A stretch of 36,635 bases of DNA from Paraburkholderia polaris (lineage in GTDB: Bacteria; Pseudomonadota; Gammaproteobacteria; Burkholderiales; Burkholderiaceae): positions 1 through 36,635 of the forward strand of contig NZ_JABBGJ010000066.1 in NCBI RefSeq assembly GCF_012927345.1, given 5' to 3'. Every line of letters starts with the position of its first letter. Within the stretch, counting starts at the first letter, position 1. Positions 22,169-31,715 of this stretch are shown here, piece after piece. The notes under the pieces are model-generated. The model was not told where the DNA came from, did no database searches, and saw only the letters and a program-made list of their open reading frames with translations. The position numbers and the translations under genes were made by a program.

Positions 22169-23164
22169 TCAGTCCGACGCGCCGGAAGACTCAGCCGCGG
22201 TGTCGGCCTGCTCGGGCCACAGCCACGGATGCGGCGACGCGCGCCGGTAACCTTCCGCTCCCATCAGCAAATCCAGCGTGAGACTGGCGAGATCGTCCGC
22301 GAACGGTTCGAAATCGTAGTCCTTCGACTGAAGGCCGATCTTCCGGTAAGTATGGCATTCGTCGCACGACTCTGCCTTCAAGGCTGCATTCTTCGAATCG
22401 GCTTCCCGGGTGGCCTCGTCGGCGTCCTGCGAGCCGACGGCATGATAGGCAATGCCCTTGGTCGAGTCGCAGTTCGAACATTTCGCACGGACCATGTGCC
22501 ACTCCGTCGCACACAAACCGCATTGCAGATAGCGGTAATTGTCATACGCACCGCCCACGCGCACCATGCTCGCCACCGGATGCGATCCACATACCGGACA
22601 CAGGCCGAGCGTTTCGATGTACGGCACATCGCGCTTGTCGATATCGGCGGCGAGGTCGGTCCAGACCACTTGCAGCGCGGCCATGATGAATGGCGCGCTC
22701 GCCGGATCGACTTCCTCGAAGCGCTGCGCGAAGATCGCATCGGCCTGGGCTTCGAGCGTGGCTTTATCGAGTATTCGCAGCCTGGCGAGGAGCGCTTCGA
22801 GCGGCGGTGTGAGCGGGCCGGCGGCTTGAACCCTGTCGACCAACTGCAGCAGAACGTCGTGCCACGCCGGGTCGCGCACACCGGAGAGCGCCGGAATCAA
22901 CGGCATGGAATGCTGTTGTGCGCTCGCGATCAACTCGGCGCTGGGCGGCTGTGCCTTGAAGCTGGTGATCACGGCTTGCTGCGCGTCCGCCAGCACGGCC
23001 ATCAGGCGCAAATAGCCGGCGATCGGATTGCTGAGCGCCGCCAGTTGACGCAGCCGCGCGGCGCGTGCCGAAAAGACCGCCAGTCGTTCCGGCGTACGAA
23101 TGCGGGGAATCGCCGTATGATCGAGCGACTCGATATCGCCGGCTTCAAGAATGCGTTGAACCAA
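22169..23164 (-). CDS. fdhE: Formate dehydrogenase accessory protein FdhE
   Basis: FdhE is a cytoplasmic rubredoxin-like protein needed to mature or activate respiratory formate dehydrogenases of the FdnGHI type. The 331-residue sequence has four CxxC motifs in its C-terminal half: CPVC, CGLC, CSNC and CDEC, as in E. coli FdhE. It lies between the gamma subunit gene (112 bp upstream) and selA (28 bp downstream) on the same strand, fitting a shared operon. Confidence 0.95.
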   Translation of the reverse strand: MVQRILEAGDIESLDHTAIPRIRTPERLAVFSARAARLRQLAALSNPIAGYLRLMAVLADAQQAVITSFKAQPPSAELIASAQQHSMPLIPALSGVRDPAWHDVLLQLVDRVQAAGPLTPPLEALLARLRILDKATLEAQADAIFAQRFEEVDPASAPFIMAALQVVWTDLAADIDKRDVPYIETLGLCPVCGSHPVASMVRVGGAYDNYRYLQCGLCATEWHMVRAKCSNCDSTKGIAYHAVGSQDADEATREADSKNAALKAESCDECHTYRKIGLQSKDYDFEPFADDLASLTLDLLMGAEGYRRASPHPWLWPEQADTAAESSGASD

Positions 23165-23276
23165 AATATCAACCTCTAAAAACTGAAGAGCCGCCGCAGT
23201 TCGTCGAACACGCGCGGCGGCTCGGGTGCGGTGCTCGGCAAGTTGCGCCGCGCTTCTTATCTATCCTTTACCGGTC

Positions 23277-23942
23277 CTACTTGCCGATGATTTCCTTGAA
23301 CCAGTTCGGATGGTGTTTTCTCGCCCAGCCGTAGGTCACGGTGCCGCGCGTCATTGCGCCGATCGAGCCCTTGATCCACAACGCCGCGTAAATATGCATG
23401 ACGATGCCGACGATCAGCACGAACGCAGCCGCAGCATGAACCAGCGCCGCAAAGCGGATGATCTCGATCGGGAAATAGAACGAGAAATAGCGCCGCCAGA
23501 TCACGACGCCGCTCGCCAGCAACAGCAGCAGGCAGACCACCATGGTGAAAAATAGCAGCTTTTGACCGGCGTTGTACTTCCCGATCGCGGGGAGCTTATC
23601 CTCGCGATTGTTGAGCACGTCGCCGATCTGCTTCATCCACTGGATGTCAGCGCGGTCGAGATAGTTGTGGTGCCAGAAACGCAGCGCAAGAATCAGGAAC
23701 GACAGGAACATCACACAGCCGACGAACGGATGCAGAATTCGCGTCCATTGCCCGCCGCCGAAGATCGCATACAGCCACGACATCGCCGGATGAAACATGG
23801 CGAGGCCGGAGAGCGCCAGCAGAACAAACGTGATCGCCGTGATCCAGTGATTCGTCCGTTCATTCGGCGTGTAGCGCTGGATCAGGCTGTTGCCCTTCAC
23901 ATCTTTCAGCACAACATGCTCGTGATTTTCAGCGTGCTTCAT
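23277..23942 (-). CDS. fdnI: Formate dehydrogenase gamma subunit (cytochrome b556)
   Basis: This 221-residue membrane protein anchors the enzyme and passes electrons through two b hemes to quinone. Four hydrophobic helices are visible: WITAITFVLLALSGLAMF, ILHPFVGCVMFLSFLILA, a third at LLFFTMVVCLLLLLASGVVI, and a fourth at FVLIVGIVMHIYAALW. Heme-ligand histidines include those in NHW, LHP and MHIYA. The start at 23942 is chosen because GGGAGG precedes it; it overlaps the beta gene end by 14 bp. The length matches E. coli FdnI (217). Confidence 0.93.
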   Translation of the reverse strand: MKHAENHEHVVLKDVKGNSLIQRYTPNERTNHWITAITFVLLALSGLAMFHPAMSWLYAIFGGGQWTRILHPFVGCVMFLSFLILALRFWHHNYLDRADIQWMKQIGDVLNNREDKLPAIGKYNAGQKLLFFTMVVCLLLLLASGVVIWRRYFSFYFPIEIIRFAALVHAAAAFVLIVGIVMHIYAALWIKGSIGAMTRGTVTYGWARKHHPNWFKEIIGK

Positions 23943-24861
23943 CGGATGCCTCCCGCGAACGGCGTGCTTCATCGGCTTCATGCTGTGCTTCGGCCTCTTC
24001 CGCCTCCGTCACCTCGTTTGGACCGACGCGCGTGTAGTGGAAGAAGCCTGCCAGCGCCGCAAACGCGATCCCTGCCAGCGCCAGCGGTTTGGCCAGGCCC
24101 TTCCACAGATAAACCATCGCGCTGATCTTCGGATTCTGCGGCAAGCCGTGATACAGGTTGGCTTTGTCGGCGTGATGCAGCACGTACATGACGTGCGTGC
24201 CGCCCACGCCGGCAGGATCGTACAAACCGGCGTTCTGGAAACCGCGCTCCTTCAGATCGACAATCCGATCCGCCGCCTGCTGCTTCATGTCCTCCTTGGT
24301 GCCGAACATGATCGCGCCGGTCGGGCAGGTCTTCACACACGCCGGTTCCTGACCAACAGCCACACGGTCCGAACACAGCGTGCACTTGTACGCGCGGTTA
24401 TCCTTCTTCGAAATGCGCGGCACGTTGAACGGGCAACCGGTTATGCAATAGCCGCAGCCGATGCAGTTCTCCTCGTGAAAATCCACGATGCCGTTCGTGT
24501 ACTGCACGATCGCACCCGGCGAAGGACACGCCTTCAGGCAGCCCGGATCCTCGCAATGCATGCAGCCGTCCTTGCGGATCAGCCACTCGAGATCGCCCTC
24601 GGTGTTCTCGTACTCCGAGAACCGCATGACGGTCCACGAATGCTCTGACAGATCGCGCGGGTTGTCATAGATGCCGGTCGTCGTGCCGATCTCGTCGCGC
24701 AGATCGTTCCACTCCATACAGGCCGTCTGACACGCCTTGCAGCCAATGCACTTCGATACGTCGATGAGCTTGGCGACCGTGCCCGTCACCGGCTCACGCA
24801 CTTGCGGTTCGGGCAAGGTCGTGGCCGAGAGGCGTTTGATATCCAGTGATTGCAGTGCCAT
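23929..24861 (-). CDS. fdnH: Formate dehydrogenase beta subunit (4x[4Fe-4S])
   Basis: This 310-residue ferredoxin-type subunit carries electrons from the catalytic to the membrane subunit. Cysteine clusters are visible as CIGCKACQTAC, CMHCEDPGCLKAC, CIGCGYCITGC and CTLCSDR...CVKTCPTGA, giving four [4Fe-4S] sites. A C-terminal membrane helix (LALAGIAFAALAGFFHY) anchors it, as in E. coli FdnH. An acidic, Glu/Ala-rich tail follows (EAEEAEAQHEADEA), longer than I would expect. The gene lies just after the alpha gene (9 bp) and overlaps the gamma start. Confidence 0.95.
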   Translation of the reverse strand: MALQSLDIKRLSATTLPEPQVREPVTGTVAKLIDVSKCIGCKACQTACMEWNDLRDEIGTTTGIYDNPRDLSEHSWTVMRFSEYENTEGDLEWLIRKDGCMHCEDPGCLKACPSPGAIVQYTNGIVDFHEENCIGCGYCITGCPFNVPRISKKDNRAYKCTLCSDRVAVGQEPACVKTCPTGAIMFGTKEDMKQQAADRIVDLKERGFQNAGLYDPAGVGGTHVMYVLHHADKANLYHGLPQNPKISAMVYLWKGLAKPLALAGIAFAALAGFFHYTRVGPNEVTEAEEAEAQHEADEARRSREASDEAR

Positions 24862-24870
24862 CTCTTTTCC

Positions 24871-27800
24871 TTATGCCTTTTCGACCTTGACGAGGAACGA
24901 CTTGAATTCCGGTGTTTGCGAATTCCCGTCGCCCACGGAGGGCGTCAGCGTATTGACGAGATAGCCCGGCTTCGCGAGCCCCTTGAAGCCCCAATGCAAG
25001 GGCAACCCGACTGTCTGTACCTTTTTCCCTTCGATCATCAGCGGTTTGATCCGCTTGGTCACGAGCGCCACGGCGATGATGTGCCCGCGATTGGACGACA
25101 CCTTCACGCGATCCCCCGCGACCACGCCCACCTCCTTGGCCAGATCCTCGCCGATTTCCACGAACTGTTGCGGCTGCACGATCGCGTTCAAACGCGCGTG
25201 CTTGGTCCAGTAGTGGAAATGTTCGGTCAGACGATACGTGGTCGCCGTATGCGGGAAGTTCTCATGCGTGCCGAATGCGGCCCGATCGTCCGGGAACACG
25301 CGCGCCGCCGGATTGCTGACGACCGCCTTGTTGTCCGGATGCAGCGGGTTGTAACCAAGCGGAGTTTCGAACGGTTCGTAGTGCTCGGGAAATGGACCTT
25401 CCACCAATTCGTCGCGCGCGAAGAAGCGCGCCACGCCTTCTGGATTCATGATGAACGGATTCATGCCGTTTTCAGGCGGTTCGTCGACCTTGAAGTCGGG
25501 AATGTCCGCACCGGTCCACGCCGTGCCGTTCCACGCGATCAACTTGCGCGTGGAGTCGAACGGCTTGCCGCTGACGTCGCACGAAGCCCGGTTGTACAGA
25601 ATCCGCCGGTTCGCGGGCCACGCCCACGCCCAGTTCAGCGTATTGCCGATACCGGTCGGGTCGGAGTTGTCGCGCCGGCCCATCTGGTTGCCCGCCTCGG
25701 TCCACGCACCGCAGAAAATCCAGCAGCCGCTTGCCGTGCTGCCGTCGTCCCGAAGCTGCGCGAAGCTCGCTAGCTGCTCGCCCTTTTTGGCGAGCACCTT
25801 GGTTTTGTCGGCAGCGTCGGTCACGTCGGCCAGCGCGGTGCCATTGAACTCCATGGCGATTTCCTCAGGCGTCGGGCTTTCCGGGTCTGAATACGGCCAG
25901 CTCATGTTGAGAATCGGATCGGGATACTTGCCGCCGTTCTCTTTATAAGCCTTACGAATACGCAGCCAGAGCCCCGACATGATCTCCAGGTCGCTCTTCG
26001 ATTCGCCCGGGCCGTCCGCACCCTGCCAGTGCCACTGCAGCACGCGGCTGGAGCTGACCAGCGAACCGCGTTCTTCCGCGAAACACGTGGTCGGCAGACG
26101 GAAAACTTCCGTTTGAATCGCCGACGGATCGACGTCGTTGAACTCGCCGAAGTTCTTCCAGAACTCGGAGGTTTCGGTGGCGAGCGGATCCATGATGACG
26201 AGCCACTTCAGCTTGGCCAGACTCGCGCCGATCTTCGCCTTGTTCGGCGCAGCGGCAAGCGGGTTGAAGCCCTGCGCGATGTAGCCGGTCATCTTGCCTT
26301 GATTCATCAGCTCGAAGACCTGCAGCATGTCGTATGACTTATCGAGCTTCGGCAGATAGTCGTAGCCGAAGTTGTTCCCGGCGGTCGCGTTATCGCCCCA
26401 CCACGACTTCATGAAGCTGACGTGAAAGGCGCGATAGTTGCGCCAGTAGCTGAGCTGGTTCGGCCGCAGCGGCTGCGTCGCACGCTTCGCGATGAAGGCG
26501 TCGAAGTCCTGCTCGGCCTCCATCGGCAGCGTCATGTAGCCCGGCAACAGGTTCGACATCAGGCCAAGGTCAGTCAAGCCCTGAATGTTTGAGTGGCCGC
26601 GCAGCGCATTCATGCCGCCGCCCGCAATGCCGATGTTGCCGAGCAGCAATTGCACCATCGCGCCGGTCCGGATGATCTGCGCGCCGACCGAGTGATGAGT
26701 CCAGCCGAGTGCATACAGGATCGTGCCCGCGCGTCCGGGAACGGCCGTCGATGCCAGCATTTCGCAGACCTTCAGGAATTTCTCCTTCGGCGTGCCGCAG
26801 GCTTTCTCGACCTGCTCGGGCGTATAGCGCGAGTAGTGCTGCTTCATCAGGTTGTAGACGCAGCGCGGATGCTGAAGCGTGGGATCGACCTTGGCAAAGC
26901 CGTCGTCACCGCGTTCGTAGTCCCACGAGCTCTGGTCGTACTTACGCTCGTCGGCGTTGTAGCCTGAATAAAGCCCGTCCGTGAACGAGAAATCCTCGCG
27001 CACGATAAACGGCATGTCCGTGTAGTTCTTGACGTACTCGTGCTGAATCTTGTCGTTGGTGAGCAAATAGTTGATCACCCCGCCCAGAAACACGATGTCC
27101 GAGCCGGTCCGAATCTGCGCGTAGTAATCCGCGACCGACGCCGTACGCGTAAAGCGCGGATCGACCACGATCAATCTTGCCTTGCGATGCGCCTTCGCTT
27201 CCGTGACCCACTTGAATCCGCACGGGTGCGCCTCGGCTGCATTGCCGCCCATGACCAGAATCACGTCCGCATTCTTGATGTCGACCCAATGGTTCGTCAT
27301 CGCTCCACGGCCAAACGTCGGGGCAAGACCTGCCACCGTCGGGCCATGTCAAACACGTGCCTGATTATCGAATGCGAGCATGCCAAGACTGCGGACAGTC
27401 TTGTGCGTCAAATATCCCACTTCATTGCTACCGGCCGATGCGGCGAGCATGCCGGTGGTCAGCCAGCGGTTGACCTTCTTGCCGTCTTCCGTCGTCTCGA
27501 CGAAGTTGGCATCGCGGTCCTCCTTCATCAGTCTGGCGATACGATCGAGCGCATCTTCCCAGGAAATCCGCTTCCATTCATTCGATCCCGCCGCGCGGTA
27601 CTCCGAATACTTCAGACGGCTCGGACTGTGAATGAAGTCGATCAGGCTCGCGCCCTTCGGGCACAACGTGCCGCGATTCACAGGGTGGTCGGGATCGCCT
27701 TCGATGTGGATGATGCTGGACTTTGCATTCTTGGCGTTGTCGCCAAGTCCATACATCAGGATGCCGCAGCCCACCGAGCAGTATGGACAGGTGTTGCGGG

Positions 27801-27939
27801 TTTCGGTTGTGCGCGACAGTTTGTACTGACGGACTTCGGCAAGCGCGGGTGCCGGAGAGAAGCCCATGAGGGCCAAACTTGATCCGGCGAGCGTGGTGGC
27901 GGAGACCTTCAGAAATTGTCGCCGGGACACGTGGGGCAT
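24871..27939 (-). CDS. fdnG: Formate dehydrogenase alpha subunit, selenoprotein with in-frame UGA (Sec197)
   Basis: The catalytic subunit oxidises formate to CO2 at a molybdenum (or tungsten) bis-MGD centre in the periplasm. The 1022-residue product starts with a Tat signal (SRRQFLK, then a hydrophobic stretch), so the start at 27939 is used rather than upstream ATGs. A [4Fe-4S] motif NTCPYCSVGC follows. The frame is broken by one TGA at 27351-27349, read as selenocysteine at residue 197 (E. coli FdnG Sec196), in the context ARV-U-HGPTVAGLAPTFGRGAMTNHW. A matching SECIS hairpin follows directly. After it come molybdopterin-binding motifs such as LVMGGNAAEAHP (ILVMGG type) and the C-terminal MoCo-binding domain. 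The neighbouring selA, selB, selC and selD complete the supply. Confidence 0.97.
27313..27351 (-). promoter_or_regulatory. bSECIS element for UGA recoding in fdnG
   Basis: Counting from the U of UGA (position 27351), the hairpin reads CGG, bulged U at position 17, GGCA, loop GGUCU (G23 and U24), UGCC, CCG. These positions equal the known SelB contacts in the E. coli fdhF SECIS (bulged U17, loop G23-U24). The stem is 4 + 3 base pairs around the bulge. This supports selenocysteine insertion rather than a frameshift or premature stop. Confidence 0.93.
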
Positions 27940-27975
27940 TTGATGGCCTCGGCTGTTGTGGGGATGCTGAAATTT

Positions 27976-27981
27976 ATTATA
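27976..27981 (-). promoter_or_regulatory. Predicted -10 box (TATAAT) of the formate dehydrogenase operon
   Basis: On the minus strand a perfect TATAAT lies 37 bp before the fdnG start, in an AT-rich stretch. Only a weak -35 (CTGCAA, 17 bp away) is present, so an activator may be needed. A small inverted repeat AAGGGT-GCA-ACCCTT lies at 28007-28021, just upstream of the -35 position, and could be an activator site; the sequence does not prove this. Confidence 0.5.
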
Positions 27982-28187
27982 GAACCCCAAATAGAGTCTT
28001 GCAGCCAAGGGTGCAACCCTTTGTCCGACAATTGCGGCAACGAAGCGATGCGCCTCCGTAGGGGCTCTTCTGACCGAGCCTCACAGATTGCCGCTGCAAA
28101 GGCCCCATGCGGCGCCCGCCCGCCATGACTACGCTGTGCCGGAACAACCATCATAATGTCGTCATTTAGAGCCTGAAATCCGCGCCA

Positions 28188-29252
28188 ATGACCGATACCA
28201 ACGCAAACAGCATCCAATCGCCCCGGCTGACTAGCCTGTCGCACGGCGGCGGCTGCGGCTGCAAAATCGCCCCTGGGTTGCTTGCCGATCTGCTCAAGCG
28301 CAGCGCGCCGCTGCCGTTCTTTCCCGACCTGCTGGTCGGCAACGATACCGCCGACGACGCCGCCGTCTACAGGCTCAACGACGAGCAGGCGATCGTCGCC
28401 ACCACCGACTTCTTCATGCCGATCGTCGACGATCCGTTCGACTTTGGCCGCATCGCCGCCACCAACGCGCTGTCCGACGTCTACGCCATGGGCGGCAAAC
28501 CGATCATGGCGCTGGCGATCGTCGGCATGCCGATCAATGTGTTGCCGCACGACGTGATCGCTGCGGTGCTCAAGGGCGGCGAGTCCGTCTGCGCCGAAGC
28601 CGGCATTCCCCTCGCCGGTGGTCATTCGATCGATTCGGTGGAACCGATTTACGGCCTGGTTGCGATCGGCGTGGTCGATCCGCGGCGTGTCAAACGCAAT
28701 ACCGGTGCGCAGCCGGGCGACGTGCTGATCCTCGGCAAGCCGCTGGGCGTGGGCGTGCTGTCGGCGGCATTGAAAAAGGACCGGCTCGATTCAAACGGCT
28801 ATGCCGCGATGATCGCGGCCACGACCAAGCTCAACCGGCCGGGCGCGGCGCTGTCCACACTCGACGGCGTGCATGCCCTCACGGACATCACCGGTTTTGG
28901 TCTGCTGGGCCATACGCTGGAATTGGCGCGCGGCTCGAATCTGACTGCCCGCGTGCGCTATGCGGATTTGCCTTGGCTGCCCGACGTGGTCAGCTTCGCG
29001 GAGGCCGGCATTTTTACCGGCGCTTCGGGGCGCAACTGGGACGCATACGGCAAAGACATCGTGTTGCCGGCCTCGTTGCCGTCGACGGCCCGCACGCTGC
29101 TGACCGACCCGCAAACCTCGGGCGGTCTGCTGGTGTCGTGCGCGCCGGTAGCGGTCGACGAGGTGCTCGCCCTGTTCCGTGCCGACGGTTTCGACGAGGC
29201 CTGCGTAATCGGCGAAATGGTCAGCGGAGAAGGGCGAGTCGAGGTGATCTGA
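28188..29252 (+). CDS. selD: Selenide, water dikinase SelD
   Basis: SelD makes selenophosphate from selenide and ATP, the selenium donor for SelA and MnmH. The 354-residue sequence has the catalytic loop HGGGCGCK with cysteine 23 and lysine 26 (E. coli C17 and K20), so this SelD uses cysteine, not selenocysteine. Further motifs are DDAAVYRL, VATTDFFMPIVDDPFDFG and LTDITGFGLLGHTLE. It is transcribed away from the formate dehydrogenase operon across a 248-bp promoter region and is followed by mnmH. Confidence 0.96.
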   Translation: MTDTNANSIQSPRLTSLSHGGGCGCKIAPGLLADLLKRSAPLPFFPDLLVGNDTADDAAVYRLNDEQAIVATTDFFMPIVDDPFDFGRIAATNALSDVYAMGGKPIMALAIVGMPINVLPHDVIAAVLKGGESVCAEAGIPLAGGHSIDSVEPIYGLVAIGVVDPRRVKRNTGAQPGDVLILGKPLGVGVLSAALKKDRLDSNGYAAMIAATTKLNRPGAALSTLDGVHALTDITGFGLLGHTLELARGSNLTARVRYADLPWLPDVVSFAEAGIFTGASGRNWDAYGKDIVLPASLPSTARTLLTDPQTSGGLLVSCAPVAVDEVLALFRADGFDEACVIGEMVSGEGRVEVI

Positions 29253-29386
29253 GAGGAAGCGGGTTTTATGGGCGAGGCGAGGCAAGGCGTAGGTCCTGGA
29301 AGGGGGCCTGAACGGCTCGCCAGCCGGCATTGACGGTGCATGCGATAATTCCGCTTCTCCCGCCGGTCTGTTTCGTCCGTAACCCC

Positions 29387-30454
29387 TTGAAAAACCTACT
29401 CGTCAGCCTCGACCAAGCCGGTGATTTCGACGAAATCATCGACGTGCGCACGCCTCTCGAATTCGCTGAAGACCACATTCCCGGCGCGCTCAATGCGCCT
29501 GTGCTGAGCAACGAAGAGCGTGTTCTGGTCGGGACGACTTACAAACAGGTCTCGCCGTTCGAAGCCACGCGGATCGGCGCGGCGCTGGTTGCGCGCAATA
29601 TCGCGCATCACCTGGAAACGACGTTCACCGACCGGCCACGCAACTGGCGGCCGCTGATCTACTGCTGGCGCGGCGGGAAACGTTCAGGTTCGGTCACGAC
29701 GCTCTTCAATATGATCGGCTGGCCGGCACGTCAGCTGGACGGCGGCTATAAAAGCTATCGGCGGGCGACGCTGGACACCCTCGATTTGTTGCCGAAGAAG
29801 TTCAACTACATCGCGTTGGTGGGTCCGACCGGCAGCGGCAAGACTCGCCTGCTCGAGGCGCTGCGCCAGGCGGGCGCGCAGACGCTGGATCTCGAAGCGC
29901 TGGCCGCCCATCGCGGCTCACTGCTCGGCGCATGGGCGGGGGTTGTACAGCCGTCGCAAAAGCGTTTCGACACACTGCTGGCAACCGCCCTGCGCGCGTT
30001 CGATCCCAAACGGCCGGTGTTCGTCGAAGCGGAGAGCCGGCGGATCGGTTCGATTTCGCTACCGCTTGCGCTCCTCGAAACGTTCCATCAGGGCGCCTGC
30101 GTCGAAGTGTTGTCGAGCCACGAGGACCGCGCAGCGTTCCTGCTGCAAGACTATGTGCATCTGTTCGACGATCCCGAATCGCTGAAAGCGCAACTGCAGA
30201 AGATGATCGGTTTGCATAGCCGCGAACGTGTCACGGGCTGGCAACACCTCGTCGATGAAAATAGCCGGGCAGAGCTCGCTCGCGAGCTGATCGAACGGCA
30301 CTATGATCCGGCGTACGCGCGCAGCAGCCATCAGCATTTCGTCCAACTGCCGCGTGCATTGCAAATGAATTTTCGGCCCAACGACGCCGATGTCGTTGAG
30401 CAGGCAAAGGCACTCCTTGCTCAACTCGATAACAGCGCCCTCGCTGTCGTCTGA
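29387..30454 (+). CDS. mnmH: tRNA 2-selenouridine synthase MnmH (SelU)
   Basis: MnmH replaces sulfur of 2-thiouridine at the tRNA wobble position with selenium from selenophosphate, via a geranylated intermediate. The protein (about 355 residues) has an N-terminal rhodanese domain with active-site cysteine in CWRGGKRSGS (about C93, close to E. coli C97) and a P-loop domain with GPTGSGKT. The start is uncertain: TTG at 29387 (LKNLLVSLDQ) gives the best family fit, while GTG at 29336 or TTG at 29330 would add 17-19 residues. It lies 134 bp after selD on the same strand, giving a selenium-use pair. Confidence 0.92.
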   Translation: MKNLLVSLDQAGDFDEIIDVRTPLEFAEDHIPGALNAPVLSNEERVLVGTTYKQVSPFEATRIGAALVARNIAHHLETTFTDRPRNWRPLIYCWRGGKRSGSVTTLFNMIGWPARQLDGGYKSYRRATLDTLDLLPKKFNYIALVGPTGSGKTRLLEALRQAGAQTLDLEALAAHRGSLLGAWAGVVQPSQKRFDTLLATALRAFDPKRPVFVEAESRRIGSISLPLALLETFHQGACVEVLSSHEDRAAFLLQDYVHLFDDPESLKAQLQKMIGLHSRERVTGWQHLVDENSRAELARELIERHYDPAYARSSHQHFVQLPRALQMNFRPNDADVVEQAKALLAQLDNSALAVV

Positions 30455-30485
30455 TTAAAAACTAACGTTCAAGAGACCATCCATC

Positions 30486-31541
30486 ATGCAATCAACCCTT
30501 CGGCAGCCCCGTGTCGCCCTTGGCTGGATCGTGTTTCTGCTGATCGCCGTCGTCGGACTCTTCTATGTGAAGTGGTTCCCCTACTACAACCGCGCGTTCG
30601 TCGCCGCGAGCCAGCATTCGATCGGCAAATCGATTCTGATGGGCGCGTCGTCGAGCGCACCGCCGGCATCGTGGCAGGCGGCGATTGACTACGCGCTGGC
30701 CTACGGCAAGGCAATCTGGCAAGCGATGGTGCTCGGCCTTCTGCTGGGCTCTGCGGTGCAGGCGCTGATTCCGCCGCAGTGGGTCGCGCGCGTGCTCGGC
30801 CGGACCGACTTCAGCAGCGTGGTGAAGGGCGGTCTGATGTCGTTGCCGGGCATGATGTGCACATGCTGTGCGGCGCCGGTCGTGGCCGGCTTGCGCGCCC
30901 GGCAGGCGGCGCCGGGCGCGGCGATCGCGTTCTGGCTGGGTAACACTGCCCTCAATCCGGCCACGTTGATCTTTATGGGCTTCGTGCTCGGCTGGCAATG
31001 GATGGGCTTGCGGCTCGCCTTGGGCCTCGTGATGGTGTTCGGCCTCGGCTATCTGGTGAACCGGATGGTCACGCCGAAGGAAGCCGAAGCATCGCGCGAA
31101 GCAATGGCGCAACTCGTCACCACCGACAACCCGGGCACCGCGTTCACGCGCTGGGTGAGAATCCTCGGAACCATGACGTTGCGGCTGATTCCTGAATACA
31201 TCGTGCTGGTGCTGATTCTCGGCGCGGCACGCGCATGGCTGTTTCCGCACATCGGACCCAGCATCGATAACAGCCTGCTGTGGATCGTCGCTTTGGCGAT
31301 CGCCGGAACGTTGTTCGTGATTCCGACCGCGGGCGAAGTGCCGATCATTCAGGCCATGCTCTCCTTCGGCATGGCCGCCGGCCCCGCCGGCGCTTTGCTG
31401 ATGACGCTGCCGCTGATCAGCGTGCCGTCGTTGGCGATGCTTGGGCGCTCGTTTCCGAGGCGCGTGCTAACGGTGGTGACGCTGGCGGTCGTGGTTTGCG
31501 GGGTGGTCAGCGGGTTACTGGCGATTGCATTGGGGTTTTAA
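30486..31541 (+). CDS. ArsP/DUF318-family permease
   Basis: This 351-residue inner-membrane protein has about eight hydrophobic segments in two halves, with long loops between, typical of the ArsP_1/DUF318 permease family. Members export or import organoarsenicals and other metalloid compounds. A conserved central motif reads GMMCTCCAAPVVAGLRARQA (cysteines 125, 127 and 128) followed by FWLGNTALNPATLIFMG. A second-half motif is FVIPTAGEVPIIQAM. The start follows AGAGACC weakly. It is 31 bp after mnmH and precedes a 44-residue membrane protein by 2 bp, so it is likely in the selD-mnmH transcription unit. That context suggests a role in selenium compound transport, which is inference. Confidence 0.85.
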   Translation: MQSTLRQPRVALGWIVFLLIAVVGLFYVKWFPYYNRAFVAASQHSIGKSILMGASSSAPPASWQAAIDYALAYGKAIWQAMVLGLLLGSAVQALIPPQWVARVLGRTDFSSVVKGGLMSLPGMMCTCCAAPVVAGLRARQAAPGAAIAFWLGNTALNPATLIFMGFVLGWQWMGLRLALGLVMVFGLGYLVNRMVTPKEAEASREAMAQLVTTDNPGTAFTRWVRILGTMTLRLIPEYIVLVLILGAARAWLFPHIGPSIDNSLLWIVALAIAGTLFVIPTAGEVPIIQAMLSFGMAAGPAGALLMTLPLISVPSLAMLGRSFPRRVLTVVTLAVVVCGVVSGLLAIALGF

Positions 31542-31543
31542 GC

Positions 31544-31678
31544 ATGAAACGTATTGCAGCATTCACGGCGACGACCTGGTCGGCCGCGGCCCTTCTTTAC
31601 TTCGGACAGCATTCGGTATCGCTGATCGTGCTAAGCGGGGTTGTTGTGCTGGCCGGCTTCGATCTGCTTCGTCCGTGA
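31544..31678 (+). CDS. 44-residue membrane protein after the permease
   Basis: A short ORF begins 2 bp after the permease stop (TAAGCATG), close enough for translational coupling. The product MKRIAAFTATTWSAAALLYF starts positively charged and has two hydrophobic stretches, the second around VSLIVLSGVVVLAGFDLL. It may be a small partner of the permease. No family is recognised. Confidence 0.65.
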   Translation: MKRIAAFTATTWSAAALLYFGQHSVSLIVLSGVVVLAGFDLLRP

Positions 31679-31715
31679 CCGGTCCGCCGCGCTTTTCGGG
31701 CGACGGCGGACTCCT

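Noticed and set aside
22028..23179. 383-codon plus-strand ORF opposite fdhE
   Set aside because: fdhE with four CxxC motifs is the real gene; the plus frame is its shadow.
27337..27351. Frameshift or nonsense mutation splitting the formate dehydrogenase alpha gene
   Set aside because: The same frame continues after a single UGA at the known Sec position, followed by a SECIS hairpin, with all Sec machinery nearby.
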